Assembly: GCF_024323335.1 (NCBI RefSeq)
Contig: NC_066584.1
Location: forward strand, 267,274,344 to 267,338,343
Length of the DNA: 64,000 nucleotides
DNA from: Lathyrus oleraceus
Taxonomy: Eukaryota; Streptophyta; Magnoliopsida; Fabales; Fabaceae
Reading direction: 5' to 3'
The position numbers were made by a program, and so were the translations under genes. Under the pieces are notes generated by a model, which was not told the DNA's origin, searched no databases, and worked only from the letters and a program-made list of their open reading frames with translations. Below, one piece after another: positions 18,611-31,100 of this stretch. Each line of letters starts with the position of its first letter. Position 1 is the first letter of the stretch.

Positions 18611-19505
18611 GTCTGAAAGTTTTGCAAATAAACCCCTTAAGTTCCTTGAAAATTTTCTTCATTATTGATGATATGGATGCAAATGAGTGCATGAATGCAT
18701 GAATGCAACAATCACACTCAAGGATCAAGCAAAGTACACCAAACAAAGGTCATGGGATGGATCACGTTATCCTTAATATCAATCATCCATTTTGGTGGAT
18801 TATGGTTTACACCTTATCAACACCAAAGTTCCATTGATATTAAGGATACATGAACGGATCAACCATGAATCAAGGGTTTGTTATAAGTCACGAGCATGGA
18901 GTTTAGGTTAAGAACCACCTAAAGGGAATGTACTATGGTTTAAACCTGCCAAACATGTTCTACAAGAGGTTCCCATAGTCATCATCCCATCTTTCAGATA
19001 TTATCGGAGAAACGACTACTCGTATTCCAAAAATATTCTTAAGAGAGACTCTTATGAGTGTAGTATTGCGTAACAATCGTATCAAATCTTACACTTGAAC
19101 GACTTTCGCACTACATCCTAAGAATAGGCCAAGATGGGCTTGGTAAACTAAGGTCCTTGGCTTCTAAGGTCTATATTGGGAAGAGTAATGTCTAACCACT
19201 ACTTACTTGTGTGACATTATTGATCCCAACATAACCTCCACAAAGTGAATGGACTTGCAAGTCAACTTGCTAAGGAATAACTCCACACAAGTCAACAAGA
19301 CTACACCATTCCCCTATCCTAAGTGCACTCGAGTCCGGGTATAGAACTCGTCTCACAAAGATCACCAAGCATACAAGGAATTAATATCAAGCAAATCAAT
19401 TATTACATACAATACAGTAATCCCAAATTGCACAAAAATATGTCACAAGACAATACAATACAACAAGCATGAAAAGTTGGCAAAACCCACTAGGCAAATG
19501 TCTTA
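18611..19505 (-). other. 5' leader of element B, with a 16 bp-stem hairpin
   Basis: About 900 nt between PBS and ORF1 without a credible gene. It contains a perfect 16 bp inverted repeat, TATCCTTAATATCAAT at 18768-18783 and its complement at 18833-18848, with a 49 nt loop. The repeat is kept in C and E. Leader hairpins in retroelements can serve packaging, dimerisation or translation, but none of these is shown here. Confidence 0.7.
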
Positions 19506-19523
19506 TCCCCAACAGAGTCGCCA
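19506..19523 (-). promoter_or_regulatory. Primer binding site of element B (tRNA-Arg type)
   Basis: TGGCGACTCTGTTGGGGA on the minus strand, 6 nt after the LTR end. It is complementary, with about two mismatches, to the 3' end of plant tRNA-Arg (anticodon ACG), the primer type reported for Ogre elements. The tRNA match is from memory of the tRNA family. Confidence 0.8.
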
Positions 19524-19529
19524 CTTTTC

Positions 19530-22500
19530 TGTAGCGGGGTATTCGTTACCATTAGAGATATTGAGTAAATCCAAGGTAAATCATACAAGTCGAGTCGCCA
19601 CCGCACTTCTATTTATCCAAAGGAATGGTTAGAATGCGAACAAAAACCTAATAGTTTTAACAAAAACTAGTAAAAGAGAAACAGAGATCTGGGTAAGGGG
19701 GTTGGTTATGCAATGGGAAGGTGTTAGGCACCCAAAACATCCTAGGTACTCATAGGGAGCCCTTTTCATAGTTGTTGCAAAGGTTGTTGTTTTTGTGAAA
19801 AATTTGTTTGTGCAAACATGATTGAAGAGATGAGAAGAGAATATACAAGTTATTTACATTTTTTGTTTGGATGGATAAACCCATTGCCTACGTACCATCT
19901 TAAAAAAGATTAGTATCAAAACCTCGTAGTTCGGGGTAAAAATCTCAAAAAAAGTTGGTGAATTGATTGGTCCAAAAGCCTTAAGGCCTTTTGTTATCCA
20001 AGGGAGAAAAACTCAACCTAAAACCACAAATCCACCATGTGAGGATAGCTTCAACATGCTAGTGAGGGGTTAACCCTATAATAAGCATGGAAGACTCATT
20101 GTCCATCACTAAGGATATTGGCGAGTATTATATCTACCACAAAGATAACTCAAACCTAATAGCTAAAGGTTATGGAAAATTTGATTAAGAAGGTGGCCAT
20201 TGGAACCACAAAAGACATTTGAATGGATTATATTTACCAATTAGAAGTATATACAAAAATGGTCAAAGTTGACTTGAAAGTTCAATTCAAAATAAGTGTT
20301 ACGAAAAGAAAGTTTGAAAATCAAAAGCATAAGGCTGAGGTTTCTAATGTTGAAAACAATAGTTAAATGTTTGCACAAAAGGTTTTCGCTTGGGTTAGAG
20401 TGGAGAGAAGAAGAAGAATGGCTAAGTCCTAAGTAAAGCAAAAAGATAAGGGATGAAGAATCAAAACCACAAAAGGAGTTCCTCTCTTGAGATCATATTG
20501 ATGATCGAAGTAGCTCTCATCCTTTGGAATAAGCAACCACAAAGCATAAGCAATCAAACAATTCTCATAAGAGATCCTCAATGCATCTTGTATCTTCCAC
20601 TTGGATGAACATGGCAATGATCTTCCAATTAAGCTCAAATGGAAACTCCTAGCATAAAAGCACACACATCAAAAGTTCCATGAAGTAAAACAAGAATGGA
20701 CAAGAGTGAGTTTGGAAATTTGGTCCTTCCAATCCATCTTCATCACTAAGATCCTTCTACTCCAATTTTTGCATAAGGAAGGTCCTAGAATCTAAGTCCA
20801 ATTCTCCATTTCTTGGTATAGGGGAAGTCCTAGAAACTAAGTCCATTTCTTTGCATTTGGTCCACAACAATCAAAACAAAAACACAAGCATAATAATATA
20901 TACACAATTATGTGCTCAAGTGAGCAAAGAGAAAAGCAAATGGATAATATGTGCAAGAATAGTAAATTGCATAAAAGTAAAGTGCATAAAGTAAATGTTA
21001 ATTGTCAATAGTTAGTGTTAGTAGTTAGTGTGTGCCATAAGGCAAATTTAGCTTTATGTTAAGCAATCGTAATTGGACTTATGTAGAAGTCACAACTATC
21101 TGAGGCCGGTCAATAATAATGTAGGCAACAAACACAAGTTAGAAGTCTTGATTAGTGAACCAAGCTCCAAAAACTTGTCATGCCAAAAAGAAAGTGAGAA
21201 TTGATCTTGTATTGGTTTAAGCCTTTTGCATGATTTAGAAGACAACCTATCCTTAATGCAAAGTCATTCACTTGATCAATTGATCAAGATGAATTAGATT
21301 TGAATCAAGGAAGATTAAATCTCCCTAACTAATGCTAACTTATCAACCTTCAACTCATTGATCAAGAAGAAAAAAAGTAGAAGAAGAAGAAGGAGAAGAT
21401 GGATAAGAGAAATGGAAATGGCAAAATTAAAGTGCATTAAATGAAATACAATGTACCAATCCTCATATGTTGACCAATAACATTGAAAGTCAAGGTCAAA
21501 CAATCAAAAACAGAAGTGAGATGAAGATTGGGAGTCAAGAAATGATTAAAATATTTTTGGCATTTTTTAATATTTAAAATAAACTTGAATAAAAAACAAA
21601 ATGTCAAAGTAATTACTTCAAATCAACCTTGAAAGGTCCAAGTAATTTATCCAAAGCTCAACAAGGTCAAACAAAGTTTGACAAAAAATTTCAGCATTTT
21701 TAAAAGTCAGAAACTTTTTTTATCAATTAAAAATGAATAAAAATAACCTAATTGAACTAAAATCTCAAATAAATCTCAAATCAATTCAAAAATTGATGAG
21801 ATTATTTTTTATAGATTCATCATTATTCAAATAGGTTAGGAAAATATTTTTGTATTTTTTGAATATCAAAAACTACTTAAAATGAATTAAAAATAACCAG
21901 AAAAGAGAAAATTCATAAAAAATATCAAATGACAAAATAAAAAATATTAATAATCAGAAATAGAAACTAGAAATTATTTGGGAAATAATGCAATTCGTCC
22001 CATAATTTTTGGATTAAAAATGAAAGAGATATTGATTTTTGAAAATAATTGGAATTAAAGAAATTAAAACCAGAAAATAGAAAATGCAAAAAACGAGAGC
22101 CCTTGGATCTGAGCTCATTAATTTAGCTGGCAGATCCAAGGATCTAGAGGCGCGCGCTCATGGAACACCCAAGTCAATGCAATCACATGGGAAAGAATAA
22201 AAAGTCATAACAAGCAATGGTCAGGATTCGATCTGGGAAACACATCCAACTGCCAGAATTCAAACTGGATAGAGGCGGCCACCAGAGCCACCTTCTTCTC
22301 CGGTGAGTCTCCAAATTCCGGTTAGTTTTGCAGGTTTTCAAACCTTAATGAAAATGCACGATCCTCATACCAAAATGAAGCTAGGGTGATATACATCACC
22401 CCTGTAACCTTGAATCACACTCAAGATTCCTATAAATGGAGAAATCTGAGCTGGAAGATTCAGGTATGCAAAATACAAATCAAGGAAAAGAAAAATTGAA

Positions 22501-24367
22501 GCTACCACTAGCTTGCCTCTCAAGTGAGGACTTTAGAAAACATTTAATCCAAGCAAATAGGTCCATGGATGATGAGAATCAAAGAAAATACCAGTTGAAG
22601 TGTAAGCTTGATTTCTGGAGAATTGAGCTCGATCTCTTACTTGCTTTACCAAAACAGAAGTTCAATGAGATGAATGATGGAGGTTTAGAAGCATTAGATC
22701 TAAGAATTCAACCAGATGAAGTTGAATTTCAGATCTGAAAAATTTGAGAAAAATGAGTTTTGCTTCTTTAGTGATGGCTATGGAGAGAATTCTGCAGCAT
22801 TTCAGGTTGAATCAGGTGTGTGAAATGGATGGAATGAGGTCTCTATTTATAGAGGAAGCGGCAAGGAGAGCGTGATCAATCCGTGTGCATGGCATGTGGA
22901 GCTTCATTGCATGGGCTTGCATGATCATGCACAAAGCCCAAAAACAATGCCAAATGAATTCTGAGCATTAGCCAAATGGAATTGGACGTGTGACTTGCAA
23001 GGCAATTGCTTATGTACCAAGATTTCAAGTGAATTCCTCATTTTTACCTAAACATTCATCTCTTCGAAAGTCCCAATGAAAAAATCCAAACATGATCATG
23101 TGAGTAATGGTTGGAAAGGTCTTGATGTAAGGAACAATTGTTACATTGAGAAAAAATCCATTTGAAGTGTGGAAATTTATGAAATTTGAGTTTAAAGTGT
23201 AAGGTGTATGACATGTCAAGGCAAGGTTTCTAAAATTGGCCAATTTTCAAGCCCTTCTGTTTTGATGACGCAAGCCTCAAATGGAAAAACCTCCATCATC
23301 AAAGTTGTAGATATTTTCAATACACTCAAAATGGACTCAAATTGTGCATCATTTGGATTTTTTATGAAAGAGTTATGGACACTTGAAGTTGGACTTTTTT
23401 GACTTTCAATGCCTTTGGTCAAAAAGGACCTATAATGTCTTGCATTATCACATGTAATTCCTTTGAGATTTTGAAATTGTGTTCAACATAACATTTGAAT
23501 TAGACATCTTAAGCTTTCCAATGCATTTTATCCCACCTCAAAATAATAAAAAATGAATGAGTTATGTCTTTGAGAAGTTGACCAAAAATTAGGGTTTCAG
23601 TCAAAATGACCTATAATGTATTGGAATGACAGATGGCCTTCCAAACTTCAAATCAATTTTTGATGAACATGAAAGTTGTTCATATTGTCCTTAAGAACAT
23701 TTTTTCTTTTGGAACCATCTCCATTTGACCAACACATAAAAAGTTAGGTCTCCGTGCATTTCAAAATAGTTAGGTGAATTGACTAATCAACTTCTCAAGT
23801 CCATGACTCATATCTTGACGAATTGATGATTGAGGACACTCAAATAAGTTTAAATATGAATGAAATGATGAATTAAAGAACTTCCCTTGATTTTATTTAA
23901 TCATGGGCTGAGGTTGCTTCAGGAGCAAGGCATTATGGTACATAGATGAATTAGGGCTTCCTTGAAAAACAAGACCTCACACCCTTTGACTTGCTTTGAT
24001 CAAAATGATGCATTGAGGTGCTAGGGAGGCATATTTGATGGATGAGAGCTTTGGGAACCATTACCATGCTTATTTTCATCTCCTCTTGACCATGTCTTTG
24101 TACCAATAATCTCCAAGAAGCTTTGGACCTTGTGATTGCTCTAGCTATAAACAAAAGATGTTAGTGACATATTTTTCTGCTTTTGGTTAGTAAATAAAAT
24201 GAGAAAAGAAATGATATACAATTCAAGCATGCTTGGTGATCTCACACCCCTCACAAGGAGTCTCACCCAAAGGCAAGGGGAACCAAGATGCTAATGATCC
24301 TTGAGGCAGTGCAAGTGCAATGTTATGATGCCCTGAGGGATCTTAGGGACACAATTGGGGTCTTACA
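19530..24367 (-). repeat. 5' LTR of element B (4838 bp)
   Basis: On the minus strand it begins TGTAAGACCCC at 24367 and ends CCCCGCTACA at 19530. U3 has a pair of ACATTATAGGTC boxes (23427-23438 and 23608-23619). The TATA box is at 22843-22852. The R/U5 part has a CTACG...CGTAG inverted repeat (about 19880-19940). A PBS-like TGGCGACTC lies 62 nt before the LTR end (19592-19600). Open frames in either direction are short, not kept in the other LTRs, and are not called as genes. Confidence 0.9.
22843..22852 (-). promoter_or_regulatory. TATA box of B LTR
   Basis: CTATAAATAG on the minus strand, 1.5 kb into the LTR; the equivalent CTATAAATA occurs in E, both C LTRs and G. Confidence 0.7.
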
Positions 24368-26015
24368 ATCTCGAGCAAAGATTGTCTAATATCATTGACA
24401 TACATGACTTTATATTTTCCAGGGAAACCCTGGACCATGTTCACAGCAGCTTTCCCATGCTCAGGCAATGGGTCTTCTTCACATTAGGACCTACGTCCTC
24501 GAAAAACAAAATCCCACTTCTAACAAGGTCTTGCACCTTGGTCTTCAGGGGGTAGCAATTCTCCACATCATGTCCGAGGGCACCGGAATGATATACACAA
24601 TGTAATTCTGGATTGTACCACCAATGAGGGTTAGTCGGTACAGCAGGTAGGTCTCGTGGAGTAATTAACTTTCTATCAATCAGAGATGAATAGAGTTTAG
24701 CGTATGACATCGGAATTGGATAAAAAGTAACCCTCTTCCTCTCGTAGTTGGTGTTGGTGTTATTGTTGTTTTGAGGCTGATAGGCCTGCTATTGCGGACG
24801 ATGTTGTTATTGATATTGTTGATGTTGTTGTTGTTGTTGATGGACTTCTCTGAAGGCAGGTGCTATATGATCCACCTGGTGTTGGTTAACGGCAGGACGC
24901 ACATTCTTCCTCTTCATAGAGGGCCTTCTCTTGATATGGGAAGACACATCATGTGCCTCTCCCTCTTTCTTCTTTGCAAAGCTCCCATATCTCTTTGCAG
25001 AAGAGCCTTCATCCCTAGACAGACATCCTTCACAGACTCCTTCCTCTAGCCTCATTCCCATATTCACCATTTCGGTGAAGTCCGAGGGAGCACTAACAAT
25101 CATTCTTTCATAATAGAAATAACTCAAAGTCTTCAAAAATTTCTTTGTCATTTCTTTCTCTTCAAGGGGTGGCAGAATCTGAGCGGCCAACTCACGCCAC
25201 CTCTGGGCGTACTCTTTAAAAGTCTCCTTCTCTCTCTGGGAGATCGCCCTCAGCTGGTCCCTATCGGGAGCCATATCTATATTATACTTGTATTCCTTGA
25301 CAAAAGGTTTGCCAAGATTGTTGAAGGAGAGGATGTTTGCGTTGTCCAGACGCATGTACCACCAGAGAACGGCACCGGATAAGCTGTCCTAGAAGTAGTG
25401 GATAAGGAGTTGATCATTCTTAGTTTGTGTTGACATCTTTCAAGCATACATCACAAGATGTCTGAGAGGGCATGTGTTTCCCTTGTATTTCTCAGAGTCA
25501 GGTACTTTGAACTTAACAGGGATTTTAACGTTGGGCACCAGGCACAACTCAGCAGCACTCTTACCGAAGAGGTCCTTACCCCTCAGAGTCTTCAATTCCT
25601 TACGCAACTCAAGGACTTGGTCGTTCATCACGTCCATCTTCTCATAAACATTTGGGCTCTCAGATGGCTTAGAATGATAGATGGTGTCTTCAACCCTAGG
25701 TAAAGTGTGCACGATGGGAGGTGGCACAAAAAGGACCGGGCTAGATACCGACGGAGAAGCGAGAGTTGGAGCAAAACCCTCGGGCACAAAATTGGCGGGC
25801 ATCCCCCACGGGAACCCGACTGGCATAGTTGGCGCAAAATGAGTTGTTGCAGCAGGCACGGTTGAAGAAGTGGCCTCGGAGATAACAATCCTCATGGGAG
25901 GTGTTGTAGGAGTTGGTGAAGACTGGCTCTAAGCAGCCAGCACTGACTCCATCATAGCAATCATCCTAGAAATCTCGTCCTTCAGTTCTCGATTCTCTTG
26001 CTCTAGATGCTCCAT
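24368..26015 (-). pseudogene. gag of element E
   Basis: It starts at ATG 26015 (EHLEQENRELKDE). Stops are visible near 25930 (TAG), 25438 (TGA), 25390 (TAG), and in the Gln-rich segment near 24800. The longest open part (25355-24807) covers the gag core C-terminal half and a Gln-rich tract; 24710-24441 holds the C-x2-H-x5-H-x4-C knuckle. Unlike A, the middle of gag is present, so E and C show what A has lost. The end at 24368 is the insertion point of B's LTR. Confidence 0.85.
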
Positions 26016-26321
26016 CAGTCTTGGAAGATTGGCTCTTGTGTTATACCGACGCGTCAGCTTGTCTTCAAAATAAATGAAGAACAAAGAGTTAGACCACTGA
26101 TCAGAGTTGAACCAAAACCTGCTTATGCATATGATTTATTTTTATTAGAGGAACTTTATAGAGATCTATTTGCAAATATTTGGAAATATTGATCTTTTAA
26201 AACATATATATGGAATACTCATAGCAATAATATTTGGAAAAAATTTTACACCAAAGAAGTAGTACAGTTTTGGTAACCAAATACAATACAAGAGAAAGGA
26301 GAATAAACATCCTATGGAGCC
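26016..26321 (-). other. ORF1-gag spacer, element E
   Basis: It carries the acceptor-like GCATAAGCAG (AG at 26119-26120, minus strand). Downstream of it an open stretch in gag phase encodes WSNSLFFIYFEDKLTRRY and continues without a stop into the gag ATG. Confidence 0.4.
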
Positions 26322-27302
26322 CTAGAAACAATCGTCCAAAGCTCTCGAGATCGGAAGATAAGTTGCACGAAGCCTCTTCACCTCTCTCTCATAAGCTGCT
26401 TCCATATCGGCCTTCTCCTTGGCGAGTCGATCATACTTCCTCTTCCAAAACTTGGATGACTGAGAAAGAAGAGAAGTAACCACATCATCAGGCTCATCAA
26501 TAACCTGATGCTCCAGAAATTCTATTACAACATCCTTATCACTGAGTTGCTGAAGTAATTCCTCTTGCTCACGAACCCAAGCACGCGAACGGTCTTCATC
26601 TCTCAACTCCTCTACTCCTTGGTTAGGGAGGGTTGAAGGCCCAACCATAACCATATGGGTAGGTCTCGGATAGTCGTAGAGCATGCAGTACTCAAGCGCT
26701 CTCTTCCTCACCTAAGAGGTGTAGGGCTCCAAAGAAATAAGTGTCACCCAACAGAGTCGGAACGGGATTAAGAGTAAAGAAAATCCTAATAGCATTCACA
26801 TCCACAAAGTTGTCGATGTTGGGGAATAACACTAGCCCATAGATGAGAAGTACGAATATGGCTTCAAAGGCGTCCTCACTCATGGCCTTCCCAAACAAAG
26901 TAGCTTGGGCAATGAGAAAATCAGACGGGAGACCTTGAATTCCACCTTCGGTAGTCATATGAGCACCAATATCAGATACATCTATGTGAAGCAGATCAAT
27001 AATCTCTTGGGAAGAAGGAACTCTCTCCAAGCCACTGAACGAAAATGATCTAAGATAGGTATACCCATAAGATATGCATACTCCTCAAGTGTAGGCAAAA
27101 GCTGGAAATCCGGAAAAGTGAAGCAACGGTACAGAGGATCATAGAACTGCACCAACACACTCATCAGACCTTCATCCACCTGAGTAGCAAGAATAGACAG
27201 AAGCTTCCCATTGCGAGCTTTGAACTCCAAGGGATCTAATACATAAGATGTCAAACTCCTTAACTCTTTCAAGTCAGGTTGTCTGAAACTGTATTTCTTC
27301 AT
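26322..27302 (-). pseudogene. ORF1 of element E, internally deleted
   Basis: The original start region carries a one-base deletion, so the first ATG reads into a stop; an in-frame ATG lies at 27302. A second one-base deletion near 27040 shifts the frame. The sequence then jumps from the middle of the domain (GDTYF) to its C-terminal third, a loss of about 440 bp compared with C, with CTTTG microhomology at the junction (about 26735). The coiled-coil tail (26711-26322) is intact. Confidence 0.85.
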
Positions 27303-28171
27303 GTTCCTTCTTTGCTTCCCATTTTCTCATTGTTGATGATATGGATGTGTATGAGTGCATGAATGCATGGATGAAACAATCACACTCAAGGATCAAGCAA
27401 GTCATACCACACAAAGGTCACGATATGGATCAAGTCATCCTCAATATCAATCATCCGTTTTGGTGGATTATGGTTTACACCTGATCAAGTCATCCATTGA
27501 TATTGAGGATATACGAGAACGGATCAACCGCAAATCACGGGTTTGTTGTGAGTCACGAGCATGGAGTCTCGACTAAGAACCAACCAAAGGGAATGTACTA
27601 TGGTTAAACCTGACAATCGTGTTCTAAAAAGGTTCCCATAGTCATCATCTCATCTTTCGGATATTATCGGATAAAACGACTACTCGTATTCCAAAAATGT
27701 TCTCAAGAGAGACTCTTATGAGTGTAGTATCGCGTAACAATCGTATCAAATCTTACACTTGAATGATCTTCGCATTACATCCTAAAATAGGCCAAGATGG
27801 GCTAGGTAATCTAAGGTCCTTGGCTTCTAAGGTTTATATTGGAAAGACTAATGCCTAACAAGGACTACTCGTGTGACATTATTGATCCAAACAAGACCTC
27901 CACCAAGTGAATGGGCTTGCAAGTCAACTTGCTAAGGAATAACTTCACACAAGTCAACAAGACTATGCCATTCTCCTATCATAAGTGCGCTCGAGTTCGG
28001 GTATAGAATTCATCTCACAAGAGACCACCAAGCACACAAGCAATTGATATATCAAGCAAATCCTACGTTACAACAATACAGTCATCCCAAATTTTGCACA
28101 AAAATATGTCACAAATAAACATACAACACAACAAGGCAAAAAGTAGGCTAAACCCACTAGGAAGAAACATG
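27303..28171 (-). other. 5' leader of element E with leader hairpin
   Basis: No gene. It has the conserved inverted repeat with arms 27437-27451 (ATCCTCAATATCAAT) and 27496-27510 (ATTGATATTGAGGAT), perfect over 15 bp. Relative to B and C one base pair is changed on both arms (T-A to C-G). The loop is 44 nt. Confidence 0.7.
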
Positions 28172-28189
28172 TCCCCAGCAGAGTTGTCA
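28172..28189 (-). promoter_or_regulatory. Primer binding site of element E
   Basis: TGACAACTCTGCTGGGGA on the minus strand, 6 nt after the LTR end; tRNA-Arg type, diverged at two of the first six positions. Confidence 0.75.
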
Positions 28190-28195
28190 CTTTTC

Positions 28196-31100
28196 TGTAG
28201 CGGGGTCTTTGTTACCTTTAGATTTATTGACTAAATCAAAAGTAAGCATACAATTCGAGTCGCCACCGCACTTCTATTTATCCAAAGGAAAGGTTAAAAA
28301 GCGAATAAAAACCAAGTAAGAAGTTTTATCAAATCAAAAACTAATAAAAATGTCAGAGATCTGGGTAAGGGGGTTGGTTATGAAATTGGAAGGTTTTAAG
28401 CACCCAAAACATCCTTAGTACTCTAAGGGAGCCCTTTTTTCAAATGTCTATTGTAGGTTGGTATTTGTGAAAATGTTTGTGCAAACAAGATTGGGGAGAT
28501 GAGAAAAAGAATATAAATTATTTACAATTTTGTTGTTTGAATGGATAAACCCATTGTCTACGTACCTTCACAAAGGTAGGATCAAAACCTGGTAGTTCGG
28601 GGTAAAAATCTCAAAAGATTGGTGAATTGATTTGGTCAAAAGCCTTAAGGTCTTTTGTTATCAAAGGGAGAAAACTCAACCTAAACCAACAATCCACCAT
28701 GTGAGGAGGGCTTCAACATACTAGTGAGGGGTTAACCCTATAATAAGTATGGAAGACTTATAGTCCAATCACTAAGGATAAGGTGAGGTTTACATCAACC
28801 ACTATGATAACTCAAACCTATGGCTAATGTTTATGAAAAGGTTTTAACAAAGGTGGCCATTGGAAACACAAAAACAACTTGAAGTGAGTTGTATTTACAA
28901 ATTAAGAGTATTCACAAAATAAAGTCAAAGTTGACTTATGGTTCATTCATAATGAGTATTAATGAAAAGAGTTTGAAAAATCAAAGGCATAAGGCCTAGG
29001 TTTCTAATTTGAAAATGATGTCAAAGTTTGCACAAAATAAGTTTGGCTTGGGTTAGAGTGGAGAGAAGAAGAGAAGGGCTGGTCCCAAAGCATATAAAGA
29101 TAAGAGAAGAGATAAAACCCTTGGAGCTCCTTTTCTTGAAATCATAGAGATGATTCAAGATCCTCCTTTCCTTTGGACTTATCAATCAATAAGCAATCAA
29201 AACAAATATACATTCAAGCCCCTAGGATCTCTAATTGGTTTTTCTCTCTTAACTTGACTATTCATGACAATGGTCCTTCTTACTATCTCAAGATGGGATC
29301 CCTATCACACAAGAATAAACAATAAAAAAGTTCACAACACAATAAGTGAAATGGACAAAGAATGAGTTTAGATTAGGGGTCCTTTGAAGTCAACTTTAAG
29401 ATTTGGCATTCTAAAGGCATGAGGCCTAGTTGCTCTTCAACAAGTTTAGCATTCTAAAGGCAGAGGCCTAGTTGCTCTTGAACTCCTTTAAGCATAGGTA
29501 AGGTCCTAATTCTAAGTCCTTTCTCCTTTTTGCATTGGGTTCACACAAACAAAGACAAAACAAACACAAAGCAACAATATATTTATATACAATAATGAGC
29601 TCAAATGAGCAAAAGGAAAATGGCATAAACATAAAATATGAGCTCAAGTGAGCAAAGGGAAAAGGCAATATGAATAAATGAGCAAAAAAGTAAATTGCAT
29701 TAAAGTAAATTGCAAGAAATTAAATTCTTGAATTTAAAGTTAGAAGTTAATGGTCATGTTAATGTGTCAAATACAATTTAGCGCTATGTTAAGCAATCAT
29801 AAGTGGACTAATGTAGTAGTCACACCTATCTGAGGTCGGTCAATAAAACTATAGGCAAATAAACACAAGTTAGAGATCATGACTAGTAAGCCAAGCTCCT
29901 ATAACTTGCCATGCCAAAAGAAAAGAAGGAAATCCTTGTATGGATTTCAGGTTTTTTTGCTTGACCAAGAAGCAAGCTATCTTGGACACAAAGCAACTCA
30001 CTTGATCTTTGATCAAGTTGAGTTTGATTTGGATCAAAGAAGGTTAAACCTCTCATATGTCAAGACCAACCACAAATCATTAACTCATTGGCCATAATAA
30101 AAAAAAGAAGATGAAGATGAAATGAAATGGATAAAAGGAGAATTCAAATGACACAATCAAAACACAATGATCAAATGTGAATCAAAATCCTCATCAACCA
30201 ATGTAAAACATAAGAGAAATGAATTTTAGAAGTCAATAAAGTCAAACACATTTTTTGGTATTTTTGGAATTTAAATAAATGCAAAATTAAAATGGACAAA
30301 ATATGGTCAAACCTCAAATTCAATTTAAATCAACTTCAACAAGTCCAATTGAATCATCATAGGTCTAACATGGTGAAACAAGGTTTGACAAATTTTCTCA
30401 ATAATTTTTGAAAACATAAACTATTTAAAATCAATTAAAAACAATAAAATATAACACAAATGAATTAAAATCTCAAATAAATCTCAAATCAATTAAGAAA
30501 TTGATGAGAATATTTCTCATAGACTTATCATGATCCGCATGTGTTAAGAAAATATTTTTGGAATATTCAGATATCAAAAAGTATTTAAAATGAATTAAAA
30601 ACTATCAAAAAAAAAATAATTCACAAAAAAATATTAAATGAAGTCACAAAAATAATTAAAAATCAGATTATGAAACTAGATTTTTCAAGATTTTTTTTCC
30701 ATTGGTCTCTTATTTTTGTGACTTCAAATAAAATAGTTATGAATTTTTGAAAAAAAATGGAATTAAAAGAAAATAAAACAGAAAATAGAAAATATGAAAA
30801 ATTAGCAGCGCTTGGATGGAATTCATTAAGTGACGTGGCTGTATCCAAAGGCTCAGAGGCGCGTTTAAATCATAGTCTCAAGTCAAACGCGTCACACATG
30901 TATTTCAATCAAGTCAATAGAAAGTATGGCCACTATTAGATCATTTAAACATCATCCAATGGCTCAGACTCATCCACATGGAGATGGTGGTGGAAACCAC
31001 CATCTTCTCCGGTGGACCAACCAACTCCGGCCACCAGTTGCAGGTTTTTGAACCTTAACCAAAATACACGAGCTAGGTACCAAAATGAAGCTGGGGTGAT

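Larger units (their letters stand above)
16191..24367 (-). mobile_element. Element B, truncated Ogre-like element (5' half)
   Basis: On the minus strand: 5' LTR (24367 to 19530), PBS, leader, ORF1 and the N-terminal half of gag, then an abrupt end at 16191 against the LTR fragment of element A. Protease, pol, 3' UTR and 3' LTR are absent. Its LTR start abuts the broken gag of element E, which suggests that B inserted into E's gag; B's other end is not in the window, so the target duplication cannot be checked. Confidence 0.8.

Noticed and set aside
22436..22738. 100-codon open frame on the plus strand in LTR B
   Set aside because: Antisense to the LTR. The equivalent place in E has only broken frames, and it matches no protein I know.
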